Below the pieces are notes generated by a model. That model saw only the letters and a list, made by a program, of their open reading frames with translations, did no database searches and was not told the origin of the DNA. DNA of 64,000 nucleotides from Oxyruncus cristatus. Taxonomy: Eukaryota > Chordata > Aves > Passeriformes > Cotingidae. Location of the stretch: NCBI GenBank assembly GCA_013399855.1, contig VXAY01006167.1, positions 248,001-312,000 on the forward strand, read 5' to 3'. A program made the translations under genes and the position numbers. This document shows, piece by piece, positions 51,501 to 63,450 of the stretch (its first letter is position 1; each line of letters begins with the position of its first letter).

Positions 51501-54500
51501 AACATCTACCTCCCAGTGAATTCTGGGATGTTGGTTAGACTGTTTCTTGGAGGATTTAATGTCTTGGTGCTAGGCAAGGCTTGTTTCTGTTCCTGTAGAT
51601 TGAGGTTCCAGCATTACACTTTGATATACAATAATGTGTACTGCTTGTCTTTCATTCCTCACCAGTGATGCACAGCTTTGTCACTGCTGAAAATCAGAGC
51701 CTTAATAAAAAGTGATATTTTGGGATGGTTCTAAAAATCACTCAAGTGAAAGGCACCTAAAGCTTACTCTCCAGATTAAATGCAAGATCTCTGCAGCCTA
51801 GAGAAATCAAAGCAGTCTTATAGACTCTTGCTAATGCTTGTCAGGTCCTGAACACTGGAGTTGTCCTGATCATAAGCACTATAATCCAAAGAACAGACCT
51901 ATCAAGAGGCAAAAACATAATCACATGTCACCAGCCCTTTGGGCTACACAGTTAGCTGAAGACCCTGCCTCCATGTGATGAGATCTTTTGTAAGAAATGG
52001 ATAGTATGGAAGTAGCAACCTTTTATTTCTAGTTCCTACTTTGGCTTCTACTCTTCAGTACACAGGAAGATGACGCCTGTCTTACCCAAGGCTGCCTCAG
52101 CATCAGAAAGGTTGTGTCTCCAGGTCCCTATCTGTCCTTTTGTCCCATGTTTTAGTTTTCTGCCTGTGAGAACAAAGCCAAGGGTCTTGGGGCTATTTGG
52201 ATCTTTAGGGGATTTGGATGCACTGCAGGGTGAGGCTGGGCCTCATTTTAAGAGAAGGCTCCAGCCCATGCCAGTGCCAAGAGGCTGACTAATGCAATTA
52301 TTTCCTTGCAGAGCAACATTTTTCAAAGTGCTGATTCTTATTAAGAAAAAGGAACGGATTTGGAGCTCATATTTTGATCTGCTGCCCAGGATTATTTGGA
52401 AATTCTTTTTCCTGGAACGAGACTTTTTATTCCAAATTTCCCCATCGTGGGGAGAGAGGGTTTCCTGGGCAGAATTAGGATAATGATTACAGCCTGTATA
52501 CAATCAGTTCTAACCGCTGTGGAACTCCAAAAATGAATGTTATTGCTCAGTGGCTTCATTGAAAACAGAAGTATTATTTAACCAGAAGGATGGCAACACA
52601 TGGAAATAGCTCATTATCATATTTTCTCCCTATTTGAAATGTCACATTGAGTATGTATCTTTCACGTCCACTACACTTTAATTAATTTGGACTGTGTTTA
52701 AATATATTACACAGCATGCTTTATTACAAAATACTGACACATTCCCATTGATGAAGGAGGGCTTCCTTTTGAACACATGCAAATGGCAGTAGGAGCTACC
52801 CTACCTAAATATCGTTTTAAACACAGTAAGAATACCACATCGTCTCTGTGTCAGTCTGTGTTTTTCTGTGGCATGGAACATACAGAGCAAAAACAACATC
52901 ACATCCAAAGCTTGCTGTTTATTGAAGGGACAATGATGTTAATGTTATTCTAGGTCTAAATCTTAACCACTTACCTTATTTACATAATTGCAAGACAAAC
53001 ATATATTTTACTCAATGGCTGGAAAAGATTCCAGCAGTGTGATTGCCTAGAAATTAAAAAGTAGAATTGCAGGGTGTATGTGTGAGATGAAAATGGCTTG
53101 TTTTAACACAGCTGGTGTATCTTATCTTCCATGCACTTTCAAACACAGCACTTAAAAAGACAGTTGCCCTCCTCCACCCAGGTCTGCAACAAAGTAGAGG
53201 ATTTATTTAATTTGTGAAGCTTCCTCTGGAATGCAGTCACTCCAGAAGTTATTCCTGATTTATACTTGTATAAGCATCTGGGAGAATCAAACCAGCTTCT
53301 AAAATCATGAGAAAATGAGAGTTCATTAAATCTTTAGTGTTTCTTGAATTGAAATCTTCTATTACATACAACTCAATGTTGAACAGGATCAGGGATTTTG
53401 TAGAAGGTATGACTGATATCTGACTGATAAGATGTCATCTCTTCTCTATTGCTTCTGTTGAGGCACTGAAGTATTAGCTACTGAACTACTGTTAAAAGCA
53501 TTTTAGTTCGAACTGTCTTTGGTTCAGCAAACAGCTAATAACTTGCTTCCTCAGGACATTTCTATCCCACTCTACCATGACAGTCCCACTAAGATGCCAC
53601 CAAGCGCTGATTACACTTGTGTCAGGAAGGAATCTCCTTCCTCACTACTCACACCTTGTTCAGGAACCACTTGGAGCCCAGGATGGTGGAGGGGACCTGA
53701 TTAATTTCCTGGGAGACAACTGACTGGCACACATGAGACGACAAGCCTCTGCGTGACATTACAGTCACTCCCAACAGTTTGTTCTAAAACATGTTCCAGG
53801 GACAGCTCCTTGGACCCTTCCCTCCTCATCCATCCTCCTAAGGGATCAGTAATCAAAGTTTTATTCTCTGAATCATGGATTTTTTTTTTTATTATTATTA
53901 TTTTCCCTAGCAGATGGCTTTTTTCCAAAATAATTTCACAAGCAAAGATTCTTATCATTAGGAAGGTAATTCTGTTCTGAAACAAACTCCCAGATGGGGC
54001 CACATGGAATATCCGTGTTGTTTCTTAGATAAAGGGAAGACGTTAGATTGCTGATCACTGGATACTGCCATGAAGAAACAGCACAAATCTGCTCTGTGCT
54101 ATTAAATACACCACTACTTATTCTTCTGCCCTGAGTGTTCTTTCCTCACCCCACATAACCCTTTCTTCAGAAAACATTTACACTGAAAGGAAAAATGTTT
54201 TTCATCAGCTGAACAACAACAAAAAGTTGAGTTTAGATACAACACATGCCTGTCTTTAAAAATCTGGATTGGTTTTATATTTAATTCATTCAGTGAATTG
54301 TAATAAATGAATAAACCTAATTTGGAGAATAATAAAAAATATGAACTGTGTTGCTGAAGCCAAAAGCAATAACTTCAGCTTGCTTTTTCCCACTTCTTTG
54401 CTCCTTCGGACCCAAGCATTACTGTTGCAGTCTTTTTTTTTTTTTTTTCCCTGTATTTTATGTGTTCTGTTTTATTTGATTTCTGCATTAAAGGAACACT

Positions 54501-54672
54501 CTAGTGTAATATGAAAAGATACTATAATCACCGTGTCTAATTACAGAGGAAAGCTAAATGTCTAATACAAAAACATGCAATAAAAAAAGAATAACTGACA
54601 TGGCAACCGGATGAGGTGGGCTAGGAAGCACTACTAAGCTCTCCCCTTTACAGTGTATGGGGAACCAGAAAA

Positions 54673-54797
54673 CTGCTGTGTGAGAAGATTGGATGGGGTG
54701 CTAGATAATCTCATTCAGGCTCCCTCTCCCATGAAAGGCTGAATGAAAAAACCTTCCAAGATCCCTTCCAACCTGGGCTGTTCTGTGATCCTAGAAG
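54673..54797 (+). mobile_element. CR1 3' fragment, plus orientation
   Basis: The plus strand reads CTGCTGTGTGAGAAGATTGG, ATGGGGTGCTAGATAATC, TCATTCAGGCTCCCTCTCCC, then GATCCCTTCCAACCTGGGCT and GTTCTGTGATCC. This is the CR1 3' end including the terminal octamer-like TTCTGTGATCC. About 125 bp, very strongly 5'-truncated. Confidence 0.88.
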
Positions 54798-55561
54798 ATG
54801 GGAAAGTCTCTCTGATACATGGCTCTCAGGTTAACCACAGTTTTTCCTCCTTGATCTCTTTCTAACTTCAAGAGCTTCCTCTTACTGTTTTGTTGGTCTT
54901 GGGGGGTTTTTTTGTTCATTTGTATATTTTTGTTGTTTGAGGTTTTTTTCCCCCAGTTCCCTAGAGTAACAAATGTGAAATGATATCCTTTTAGCTGCTA
55001 GTAGGAAGGATCTTGTGTTCTTCACACATTTAGATTTTCAATTAAAAGCATCAGGAATGTATTAAAACAAGCAGGCCAATTTCCATCTCTTGGCATGAGT
55101 CAATGAAGCCTTTAGATGCACATGAAGAGCAACACTGAGTATGCAACTGAGAGCTTCCAAAAAAGAGTAGATCACTTAAATGCATTCCTGAAAGAGTAGG
55201 ATTTCTTTACCTGATCACAAGCTCCCCTACTAAGAGCAACATTAAAAATACACACAGCTTCACTCCAGTTAACAAGCAGTTTGGGTTTGTTTCGTAGACC
55301 TTTAAAGGTCCAAAGACCACTTTGTATTAAAGGCAGCTCATTACTGCCCATATGCAAGGGACAGTCATCTAATGTGCCAAATTCCAAGGTTGAAACACTG
55401 TTTAACCATAAATCCTCCCACAAGACAGAGGCAGGAGTGACTGTTAGATTTGACGGTAGAAGGGACAAAGGGAAGAAGCAGAGGCATGGGAATGGTTTTC
55501 CAGAGGTTCTCAATACCATCAATCCAGAGAAACACCCTTGATGAATGAATAGCTATTATCC

Positions 55562-55645
55562 TGCAAGAAAAAACAAAAAAACTCCCCCAAAAACAAGCAC
55601 AAACAAACAAACAAAACAAAAAAAACCCCCAAAACAACAAAACCA
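55562..55645 (+). repeat. A/C-rich low-complexity tract
   Basis: Irregular (A)nC and ACAAAC units, of the same kind as the tract at 23810-23937. Confidence 0.85.
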
Positions 55646-57688
55646 ACTCAAACTACCCAGAAAGCCCTAAACTTTTCTTTGTATCTCATGTGTAGGACCT
55701 CCTGTAAACTTGTTTCTGTGACTTGGTAGTGCAGCAACTTTTTGGGAAGATACCAACAGAATATTCATCAGCAACCATTCTGACATCTAAAGATGCATAT
55801 GCCCACAAGCAGTATTTTACTTATTCATTTTAACCTGATATTTGAACCCACAAAGTATAGATGTACCTTGAATAATGCCATTAGTCCTGTGCATAGTTGT
55901 GTGTAGTTTGTGCATTTAAGATTATTTCAGCACCAGAAAAACATTTAATAAAATCCAGATAATGATGCTACAATTATGAGACAGACAAACAGAAATGCCA
56001 GACAGCACTGGCTGTTCTGTTATTTCTCTTCTGCTTTTGAAATAAATTTTAAATATGTATTTTTTTTAGCAGAGGTCAACAGGCATGAGACAAATAATAC
56101 TTCTTAGAAAAGCATTCTCTATAGATCAGTTCCTACTAACTCATCTCTTCTTTCACAGACCTCATTCATTTTTTCCCTGTTGATTTTATAAAAGTGATTA
56201 AACAAATTTACAACAACAGAATTGCAAGTGTTTTGAGGAATGGAGATGCCTTTGGACAGATACAACATATTTTTTTTCAGAAGGAAGTCTGTTACAATCA
56301 ATCGTCAACAAAGATGATATGAACAATCCAATCCTCCTGCAATTTCAAAAATGTGTTGATTTAACAAATATTTAAGTAACTTAAGTATATTGTTCAGGAC
56401 AGATCCTAGTCCAGGAGAATTCTGATTACATTTGCCAGGCAGTGATTCCCTCCAGTATTTGCAATAGTATTCATTTCTTTGCTCTAGTATTCCCTTTCTG
56501 CATGCAACTTCCCTTGATTTTATTATTGCCACAATTAATTGTCCTAAATCTAAACCAGTACTGGAAACAGAATTTAACTTGGACAAATCAGACTTAATTT
56601 GCAAGAGATTCACTGCAACATAATCTCTGCTGAAATGTTTACAAGCTGCTCGTAGAGAACTAAAAGGCAAGAGGGACCTCGGAAGGAAGCTTGTGGAAAG
56701 ACCAAATTTACCTGGCTCCATGTGCAAGGCCACATCATGATCATGTTCTTCTGTCTCCAGGGTCTTCAGTCCTACCAAGAATTATAACATTTCATTTCAG
56801 TTCTATACACTACACCTTCTACTCAAAAGACAAAAAAGAGTGGCTTAATCTTCTATACAGTGGTTGGTATGAAAAATCTAATGGCTTGCAGCATCCTGAT
56901 GCAAACCACTATGTAAGTCTAAGAAATCTTCATCCTTTCTTTGAGTGAGCTGTATCACTAAAATTTGTATGCACTTTGTGTTTTAACTCCAGTGCCCTAA
57001 TACCTGCATTCTCCACCTGTGTCTTTGAAACAACTCGAGTCTCCCCATAACTCTCAGCTTCACAACTTACTGCAGCATAACCTAATCCAAAGAAGAAATA
57101 CAGATTTATCATGAATTTAGTCAGTGGTTATGGTCCCCACAGTATAACTTTCAGATGCAGAAACCCTAGCTGCCACCAAATGAAATTAAACACCTTGCTG
57201 TTTCTAGAAACATCTGAAAAAAAATACCTTTTCCTGCCTCCTCTTTGCCAAAAAGCACAAGTGAAAAGTATGCCAAAGACTAACACATTATTACCTTGAC
57301 AGAACAACATGCTTTAAGGCTCCAAGTAAGAGACTGAGTTACTAAAGTAAAATCCTTGGAAAATTCATATACTTATTTCTAGATGGCTCTAGGGAATTCA
57401 TGGCAAAGAGAGTCTGTGATGATGGTCTCTTGTTGTAGAGACAGGCTACCCGTCAACTCACAGAACAGTCCAAGAATTCTGGTGTTCACTAGGTTCACAA
57501 AATAGAGACAACACCACTAGGCACAAAATCCTATCTAATATTACTAAAACCTTTAAAAGCATGAAAATATGAACATATTCTCTTACAGAAAGAACACACT
57601 GGATATGACTTAAAACCAGCAGTATACACACACTTTCACAAATATAATGTGTTCATGCTCTTTTGCTTTGTGTGTGTTGGTCTTTCCC

Positions 57689-57721
57689 TTTTCTTTTTTT
57701 CTTTTTTTTTTTTTTTTTTTT
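57689..57721 (+). repeat. Interrupted poly(T) tract
   Basis: About 31 T with two C interruptions. Confidence 0.9.
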
Positions 57722-59324
57722 AATTAGTATTATTTTTACACCAACACAAAACTTCAGTGTTCTGAGGACAATTAGGAGGACACAGATAGATTATTTTTCA
57801 GTAGAATTAATAAACTATTTATAAGTTGGATTAGTTTGTTTCTTAACGGTTCCCGCACCAGCAAGAAACAGTGAAACTGCCAAGTAATGTTGCTAATAGT
57901 TCGCCAGGCTCTATTTCTGAGAGGGGTACCTGCTTATAAGAGAATCAGCCTGCTCACTTGCAGGCACAAATGGGTCATCCAGTTAAAGACTCCATTTGAC
58001 ATCCTAAAAGATGTGCCTGGCTTTCCAAAATTGTCAGGATAAGCTCTGGAGGAAAAAAAAAAAACCAAATTATAAGGCATATTAAAGAGACGAGCAAATA
58101 TAAACTATGTTGCTTGTTGTGGGTTTACTCTGGATACTTATATAAATTGTAAATGAAAATATATGACAGACACATCCAAAGTTAGAAAGAACGGAAGATA
58201 AGGGGTAGACTGGGGGAACAGAGAATGCGTCCAAGGTAGGCAGATACAATTCAGGTTACTCTTCACCTTATAGATAAATTGTAACACTTCTGAATAGAGA
58301 AAGATGACAAACAACAGCCTTAATAAGAGGGAGCATGTGAAGGTCAAAAAACACATGAGTCTTAGAGACTCATTTACTAATTTAATCCAGCATCTTGAAT
58401 CCACTAAAGCTTGAGAAGAGAGGTGCTGGAAGCCATTAAAGAAGAATGCTGTGAAAACCAACATATGAAGCAATTTGAAATGTTCACTGATGACAGCATA
58501 TGAGCAACAGAGACCTCCACCCAAATAATATGTTCCATTTTTACATCTTGAAACTGGATGGAATGAGGAGGTGGTTAAGAGCTGAACACTAGTGATACCA
58601 GTAATCTGTAGGCAGTGAGATCCATAATTCTAATGAACTCTAGGAAATGATGAAGTAGTTATTAAATTATTACATCCTAGAGATCACAGGGAATTTTGGG
58701 CTAAGCAGTGGGGAAAATGGAAGGAGCAAAGAAAAAAGTGCAAGTCTGAATGACTAAAATGACAGAACTTGGTGCCTAAAGATATCCGATTTCTCAGCAT
58801 CTCAGGAAAGCAACAAGGTTGGAGCAAATCCTATTGAAACCTTGATCATTGCTTTTGATACTTAGCTCATAGCTTGTGTCCCAGTACAGCTTTCTTGCTT
58901 GAATCAGACTCTAATGTGAGACATTTTAATTGTGATTACCAGGTCAGTAGAAAAGGGTGAGCCTAATGGGATGGTAATATATAATATTGCAGAGAGAGAA
59001 TGCATAGAGCAACGTGGAACATTGAAGGGGAAAAGAAGTGACAAAGTAATGAGTTACCTGGGGTCAAAGGGAAAGGAAGTAAATGGTAGAAGTAGGGGCA
59101 AACATGCCTTGGAGGAAAGGAGGATGACTTCCTACTTTTGAGTTGTTGTGTTTCTTTACATATTTCCCCAAATCTATTGGTGGTAGTGTGATCTAGGCTG
59201 TCTCAGTTAAAGTTCAGACTGATTTTTTGGCTGTTGTTGTTTCAGTTTAGTTTCCCTATAAAAGCATATATCTAGCAGACTTCCCAACCAAAATTTACCT
59301 TAAGTAGAGAACAGTGCAAAAATT

Positions 59325-61550
59325 ATGGATTTAGAATTCCTGAGATGGGAAGGGATCTCTGGAGATTGTCTAATACAACATCTGTAGTCAAAGCAGGGGC
59401 AACAAGAGCAGGTTGGTCCAATAAGATTTTGAGTAACTCCAAGGATGGAGGCTCCTCAATCTCTCTAGGAAACTGGTTCCAGTTTATGTAAGTTTGACCA
59501 GTTTTATACTACAGAAGTTGTCTTTTATGTTTACACGCAATTTCCTGTGTTTCAGTTTGTGCCCATTACCTTTTGTCCATACACTGGGCATTACTGAGAA
59601 TAGTCCAGCTTTGTCTTCTTCACCGCTGCCTCATCGGGTTATTCACACATTGAAAAGACCTGCCCCACATCCTCTCTTGTCTAGAGTGAATAGTCCCAGC
59701 TCTCTCATCCTCTCCTAACGTCAGATACTCCAGGACTTTAACCATCTCCGTCACCCGCTGGACATTGTGGAGCACAAAACTGGACCTAGAACTCCAGGGA
59801 GCTTTCATCAGGACTGAAAGAAGGTGAAAGATCATCTCCTTTGACTTTCTGGTGATGGTCTACTTCATGCAGCCCAAGGGGGTGTTAAACTTCTTCAGTG
59901 CGATGGTGCACTGCTGCCTCTCAGTCAGCTTGTTCTGGTTAAGAAACTCTCTTTAAAGCTGATTTCCAACTGATTGAATCTTGCGTATCCTGGTGCACGG
60001 TGCTATTCCTCCCCAGGGGTATTTCCCTTTGTTGAATTTTACTAATTTTTTTTGCCCACTTCCCCAGCCTGTTGAGGTCCCTCTGAGTAGGAATGCACCC
60101 ATCTAAAACTATCAACCACTCTTCCCCAACTTGTATCATTTGCAATCTTGCTGAAGATGCTCTTTGTCACGTCACTGAAAATGTTACACAGTGTTGTCCC
60201 TACTATCTTCCCTTGCAGTACACCACTAGTGACTGACCTCCACCCACTCACCACAACCCAGCAGTTCAGCCAGTTTTCAGTCCCCCTCACTACTCACCTG
60301 TCCTGTACTTTTTGGGTTTGTCTGTGAGGATGTTATGGGACACACTATCAAAAGGCGTATTAAAGACACGGTAAATAGCATAAACTCCTCACATCTACTC
60401 AACCAGTCATCTCGCTGTAGGAAGCAATCAGGTTGCTTAAGCATGACTTCTTCATAAATCCATGCTGACTACTCCCCACCATCTTGCTGTCCTTCGTATG
60501 TTAGGAAATGATTTCTAGAATTATATGCTCCACCACCTCATCATGGACTGAGATAAAGCTGACTGGCCTGTAGTTCCCTGGGTCCTCCTTGTCCTTATCA
60601 GTAATAACTGTGACGTTTTCTTTCTTCCAGTCTTCCAGAACCTCCCCTCAGTTCCCATGATTATTAAGAGTGGCCTCACAGTGCCATTGGCCAGCTCACC
60701 CAGCAGTCACGGGTGTATCCTGTGAAGCCCCCTAGACTTGTGTCCAGTTCATTTAAACCTTCCCCAAAGTGATCCTTCTTCACAGAGGACAGGTTCCCCT
60801 TGCTCCAGTCTTTCCCACTGGTCTCAAAGACCTGGGGTTTCTTGAGGCAAATCTTACCAGCAAGGAATGAAACAAAGTTCTGTCCTCCAGTTCTGATCCA
60901 CAAGCTCTAAGCTGGCTTTACCCATCCCTAGGCATAGCTCCGTGTGTTCTTACTTCTCTCCTACATATAAATAAAGGATAACTCTCCTCCTTGCTGTCTG
61001 GACCTCTGCTTACAAAAGAGCTTGTATCAGATCATGGCAGCATTCCAGTTGTGAGAGTTATCCTTCCATATCTCTGTGATCCCAAGGGAGATCACTGACC
61101 TATAACTGCATGCAGACCTGTTAATTCACCTGGTTGTGTGTGTTAGTGTTCAGACATTTCAAATAGGCACCCAGTTGTGCTGACTTTCAGCATAAGGTAC
61201 AAGTTTTCCCCTTTCACACTGCCCTGTAAGCACACCCTTATTTGTGTGCATATACTTTTGGTGAGACTCCATTAATTCTGTCCTGTTGGGTTCAACAGAT
61301 CTATCTTGTCCACATCACCCTGTACCCTTTCCTTAACAGCTCAGAGGGTTGGTTTCACCCATGTTTTCTCACCTGATTGTGGGTCATCCTGTTTCTCCAC
61401 TGTCATTCCTACCTTAAAGCTCTCCTCACCAAGTTGGCCTGCCTCTTGGCAAGGATGCTTTTGCCCCACTTACATGGATCCTGGCTCTTCCTATGTAAGT
61501 CCTTGATCCTCAAACAGGGTGCCATAGACTTTTCAAGTTCCAATCACCAT
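59325..61550 (-). mobile_element. CR1 non-LTR retrotransposon, long decayed copy (about 2.2 kb)
   Basis: Read on the minus strand, the element runs from about 61550 to its 3' end at about 59325, where GATCCCTTCCCATCTCAGG and GAATTCTA resemble the CR1 terminus. 59340-59480 holds the 3' UTR (degraded CCAACCTGCTCTTG... and ACTGGAACCAGTTTCC-like words). About 59620-60930 holds ORF2. 60935-61550 matches, in order, sequence I know from avian CR1-associated repeats, for example TTAAAGCTCTCCTCACCAAG followed by TTGGC near 61415-61440, and CCATATCTCTGTGATCCCAA near 61066. Divergence is high, with many small indels, so it is an old insertion. The exact 5' boundary is uncertain. Confidence 0.88.
59620..60930 (-). 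pseudogene. CR1 ORF2 remnant (reverse transcriptase)
   Basis: Pieces of the reverse-transcriptase frame appear in the expected order on the minus strand, in shifting frames. Near 60780 there is a region like the pre-RT linker (NLSSVKKDHFGEGLNELDT). Near 60550-60620 is the GDWKK/GNYRP region, visible as NVTVITDKDKEDPGNYRPVS-like wording. At 60290-60150 are WRSVTSGVLQG and LCNIF, where active CR1 has SGVPQGSVLGP and LFNIF. The FADDT catalytic box reads IANDT. PTQRDLNRLGKWAKK lies near 60060-60100 and FVLHNVQRVTEMVKVLE near 59735-59785. The Asp pair and the PQG motif are changed, and frameshifts are numerous, so the copy is inactive. Confidence 0.88.
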
Positions 61551-62115
61551 CTGTTTTGCAGGATGGTAAATAAGACAGAACTATTGCAGGAGATTAGCAA
61601 AGGAAGACTCAACTTATTACACTTGCAGAGAAGACTATGAGGGAAGAAGGATGATTATGTTGTGCCAACTGTCTAACCCAGTTACATCAAAATATCTCCT
61701 GGGGTTTCTCCAGTACAGACTTTTCTGTCTTGTATCTTTCCCATTGACTGTGCTAAAGACTTGACTCCAAAAAGCAACATCCCATGTAAATTTAAAGAAA
61801 AATCCTTCACATTTTTTCAGGATTGTTTATCAGAGTTCCTCAAAACCTTTTACAAGACCTAGATTTGTACAGCAGCATCAGAAGAGCAGCTAGCATGATA
61901 TAACACAACTACAAAGAAACCTTGTTCCACATTAACTATCCTGGTGATGAGAAGTAAATGCATTACTTATCAGAAGCTAGCCAGAAATCACCATCAACAC
62001 ATTGAAATTTATTGTAAATTTTATAAAAAGCTTCACATTTTTCCGGGGGCAAGCTTAATAGCATGTATAAGCTGAATTGCACATTTATAGCCCTACTTTT
62101 CCTCTCTCATTACAG

Positions 62116-62154
62116 TGCAAATCCTCCTTGCCTGTGAACAAAAATCTCTGTAAG
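62116..62154 (+). other. Candidate 39-nt microexon-like segment (unconfirmed)
   Basis: On the plus strand the acceptor ACTTTTCCTCTCTCATTACAG and donor GTAAG/GTAAGAG are both close to consensus. The 39 nt between them are open only in phase 0 (CKSSLPVNKNLCK) and preserve frame. It is the best-scoring acceptor/donor pair I noticed by eye. The product is not recognised. Vertebrate introns contain many decoy pairs, so confidence stays low. Confidence 0.18.
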
Positions 62155-63428
62155 GTAAGAGTCACAACAGGTGGTAAACACTCCAACATTTAAGGGCTTG
62201 TTTAGATGGTAAATGAAACCAATCCAATTAAATCGGTTGTAAATCACACCCTTAACATTTCATCAGTAGTTAGCATGAGACAGAGAATTCAGAGCCATTT
62301 CAGTATAGCTAAATGTGATTTCTTTTATCAGCTTAAATTACATCAAAATCAGGGCCTAGAACCAGACCTAATCAAAATATTATTAATTAGAATGCAGTTT
62401 TTTCCTTTGGTTCTAGTTACCATATAGACGAATCCTAAGACTTTGTAAACATATGCATATGCACACAGAATACTCACTGGTTCAGTGGGAAGACAGATTA
62501 CAAATTAGTCAGTGCTGCCAATTAGTGAACAAGCAGGGAGAAAAAAAATCTGCAAATAGAAGTAAAGCAGAATGCTTCACAAAATGTATGCCCTTTCTTG
62601 TATTTGATAAATGTCATAACTGATACAGTATAACAGCTTACCAAGAGAACCAGGGAATATCCTGTAACACTAGATATTGGAAAATATATGAGTATATATA
62701 ACATACAGGAAAGAAATTCTCATTACAGCCTTTTGTTAAATATTTAGCAAAGATTTTCGTAAGAGTCGTGTTTCAGCTTGAGGTACATATCAGCAAATGA
62801 CAAGTGAGGGAGGTTTTATGCAGATCTATTGACATGATTGTTCAAGAATACTGCAAACAATTTTCTGCAGGGTGCCCTAGTACAAATTCCGGCTACTACA
62901 TACACAACCCCCTGTTAAGCTTTCTACCAGCATTCCTGTGGTCATGTTATACCAAGTGCAAATGTGCAAGAGCAAGCAAATCTTTAACTCTGTGTATTCT
63001 GTAGAAAGTTTTCAAATAACTTCCTGTGAGGATTCAACAGAAATTTTTGACCTGCTAAGCTCATTCATTCAGGGAAGAAAAACTGTGCCACATGACCAAT
63101 AACAAACAGGCAGTACAGCTTGAATTACCCATATTGAACACCTCCACAAACCACAGAGTAATTTACAACATGTCATTCAGCTGCAAAGACTTCTGAGGAA
63201 ATGGCAGCCAACTGGGAGATGTTGTGTAAGAAGGCACATAGGCAAGATTCAAATAAACAATTGATGCAGCTTTAATACTTACATAGCCAATCCAGCGTCG
63301 ACATTACTTCGCTCTCTTGTCAGCGAGTGGAACTGCTTTTCCACTGAACATGGAGAGCCTGCACTCTTGCACGGAGCCGCTTCCTGTATCAGGGAATCCT
63401 ATGAAAGGCTCTACAGGGAGAGTATGGC

Positions 63429-63450
63429 TAATAAATAAATAAATTAATAA
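63429..63450 (+). repeat. (AATA)n microsatellite
   Basis: TAATAAATAAATAAATTAATAA, slightly impure. Confidence 0.85.

Larger units (their letters stand above)
40780..54672. other. Long stretch of unique non-coding sequence
   Basis: Nearly 14 kb without a recognised gene or large mobile element. It contains A runs at 42307-42320 and 46929-46943, a T/ATT run at 53880-53904, a T run at 54433-54448 and the second copy of the 54-bp repeat. The longest open frame of the window (49088-49645, +, 185 codons) lies in a pyrimidine-rich stretch poor in stop codons and encodes nothing recognisable. 52520-53060 is AT-rich and free of simple repeats, like many conserved non-coding blocks. Confidence 0.5.
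54798..59324. other. Unique non-coding sequence with low-complexity tracts
   Basis: It contains an A/C-rich tract (55562-55645), an interrupted poly(T) at 57689-57721 and an A run at 58053-58064. The 157-codon open frame at 56305-56778 (-) is of a length expected about once by chance in this window, and its product is not recognised. Exon-like segments at 56712-56771 and 57004-57081 (-) are discussed in the findings. Confidence 0.5.

Noticed and set aside
56305..56778. 157-codon open frame on the minus strand as a single-exon gene or retrocopy
   Set aside because: With about 6% stop codons per frame, one such frame is expected by chance in 64 kb. The short T8 run at about 56268-56276 is too weak to act as a retrocopy poly(A) tail.
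61306..61640. Plus-strand open frames of 66-87 codons
   Set aside because: They lie mainly on the antisense strand of the long CR1 element and encode nothing recognised.
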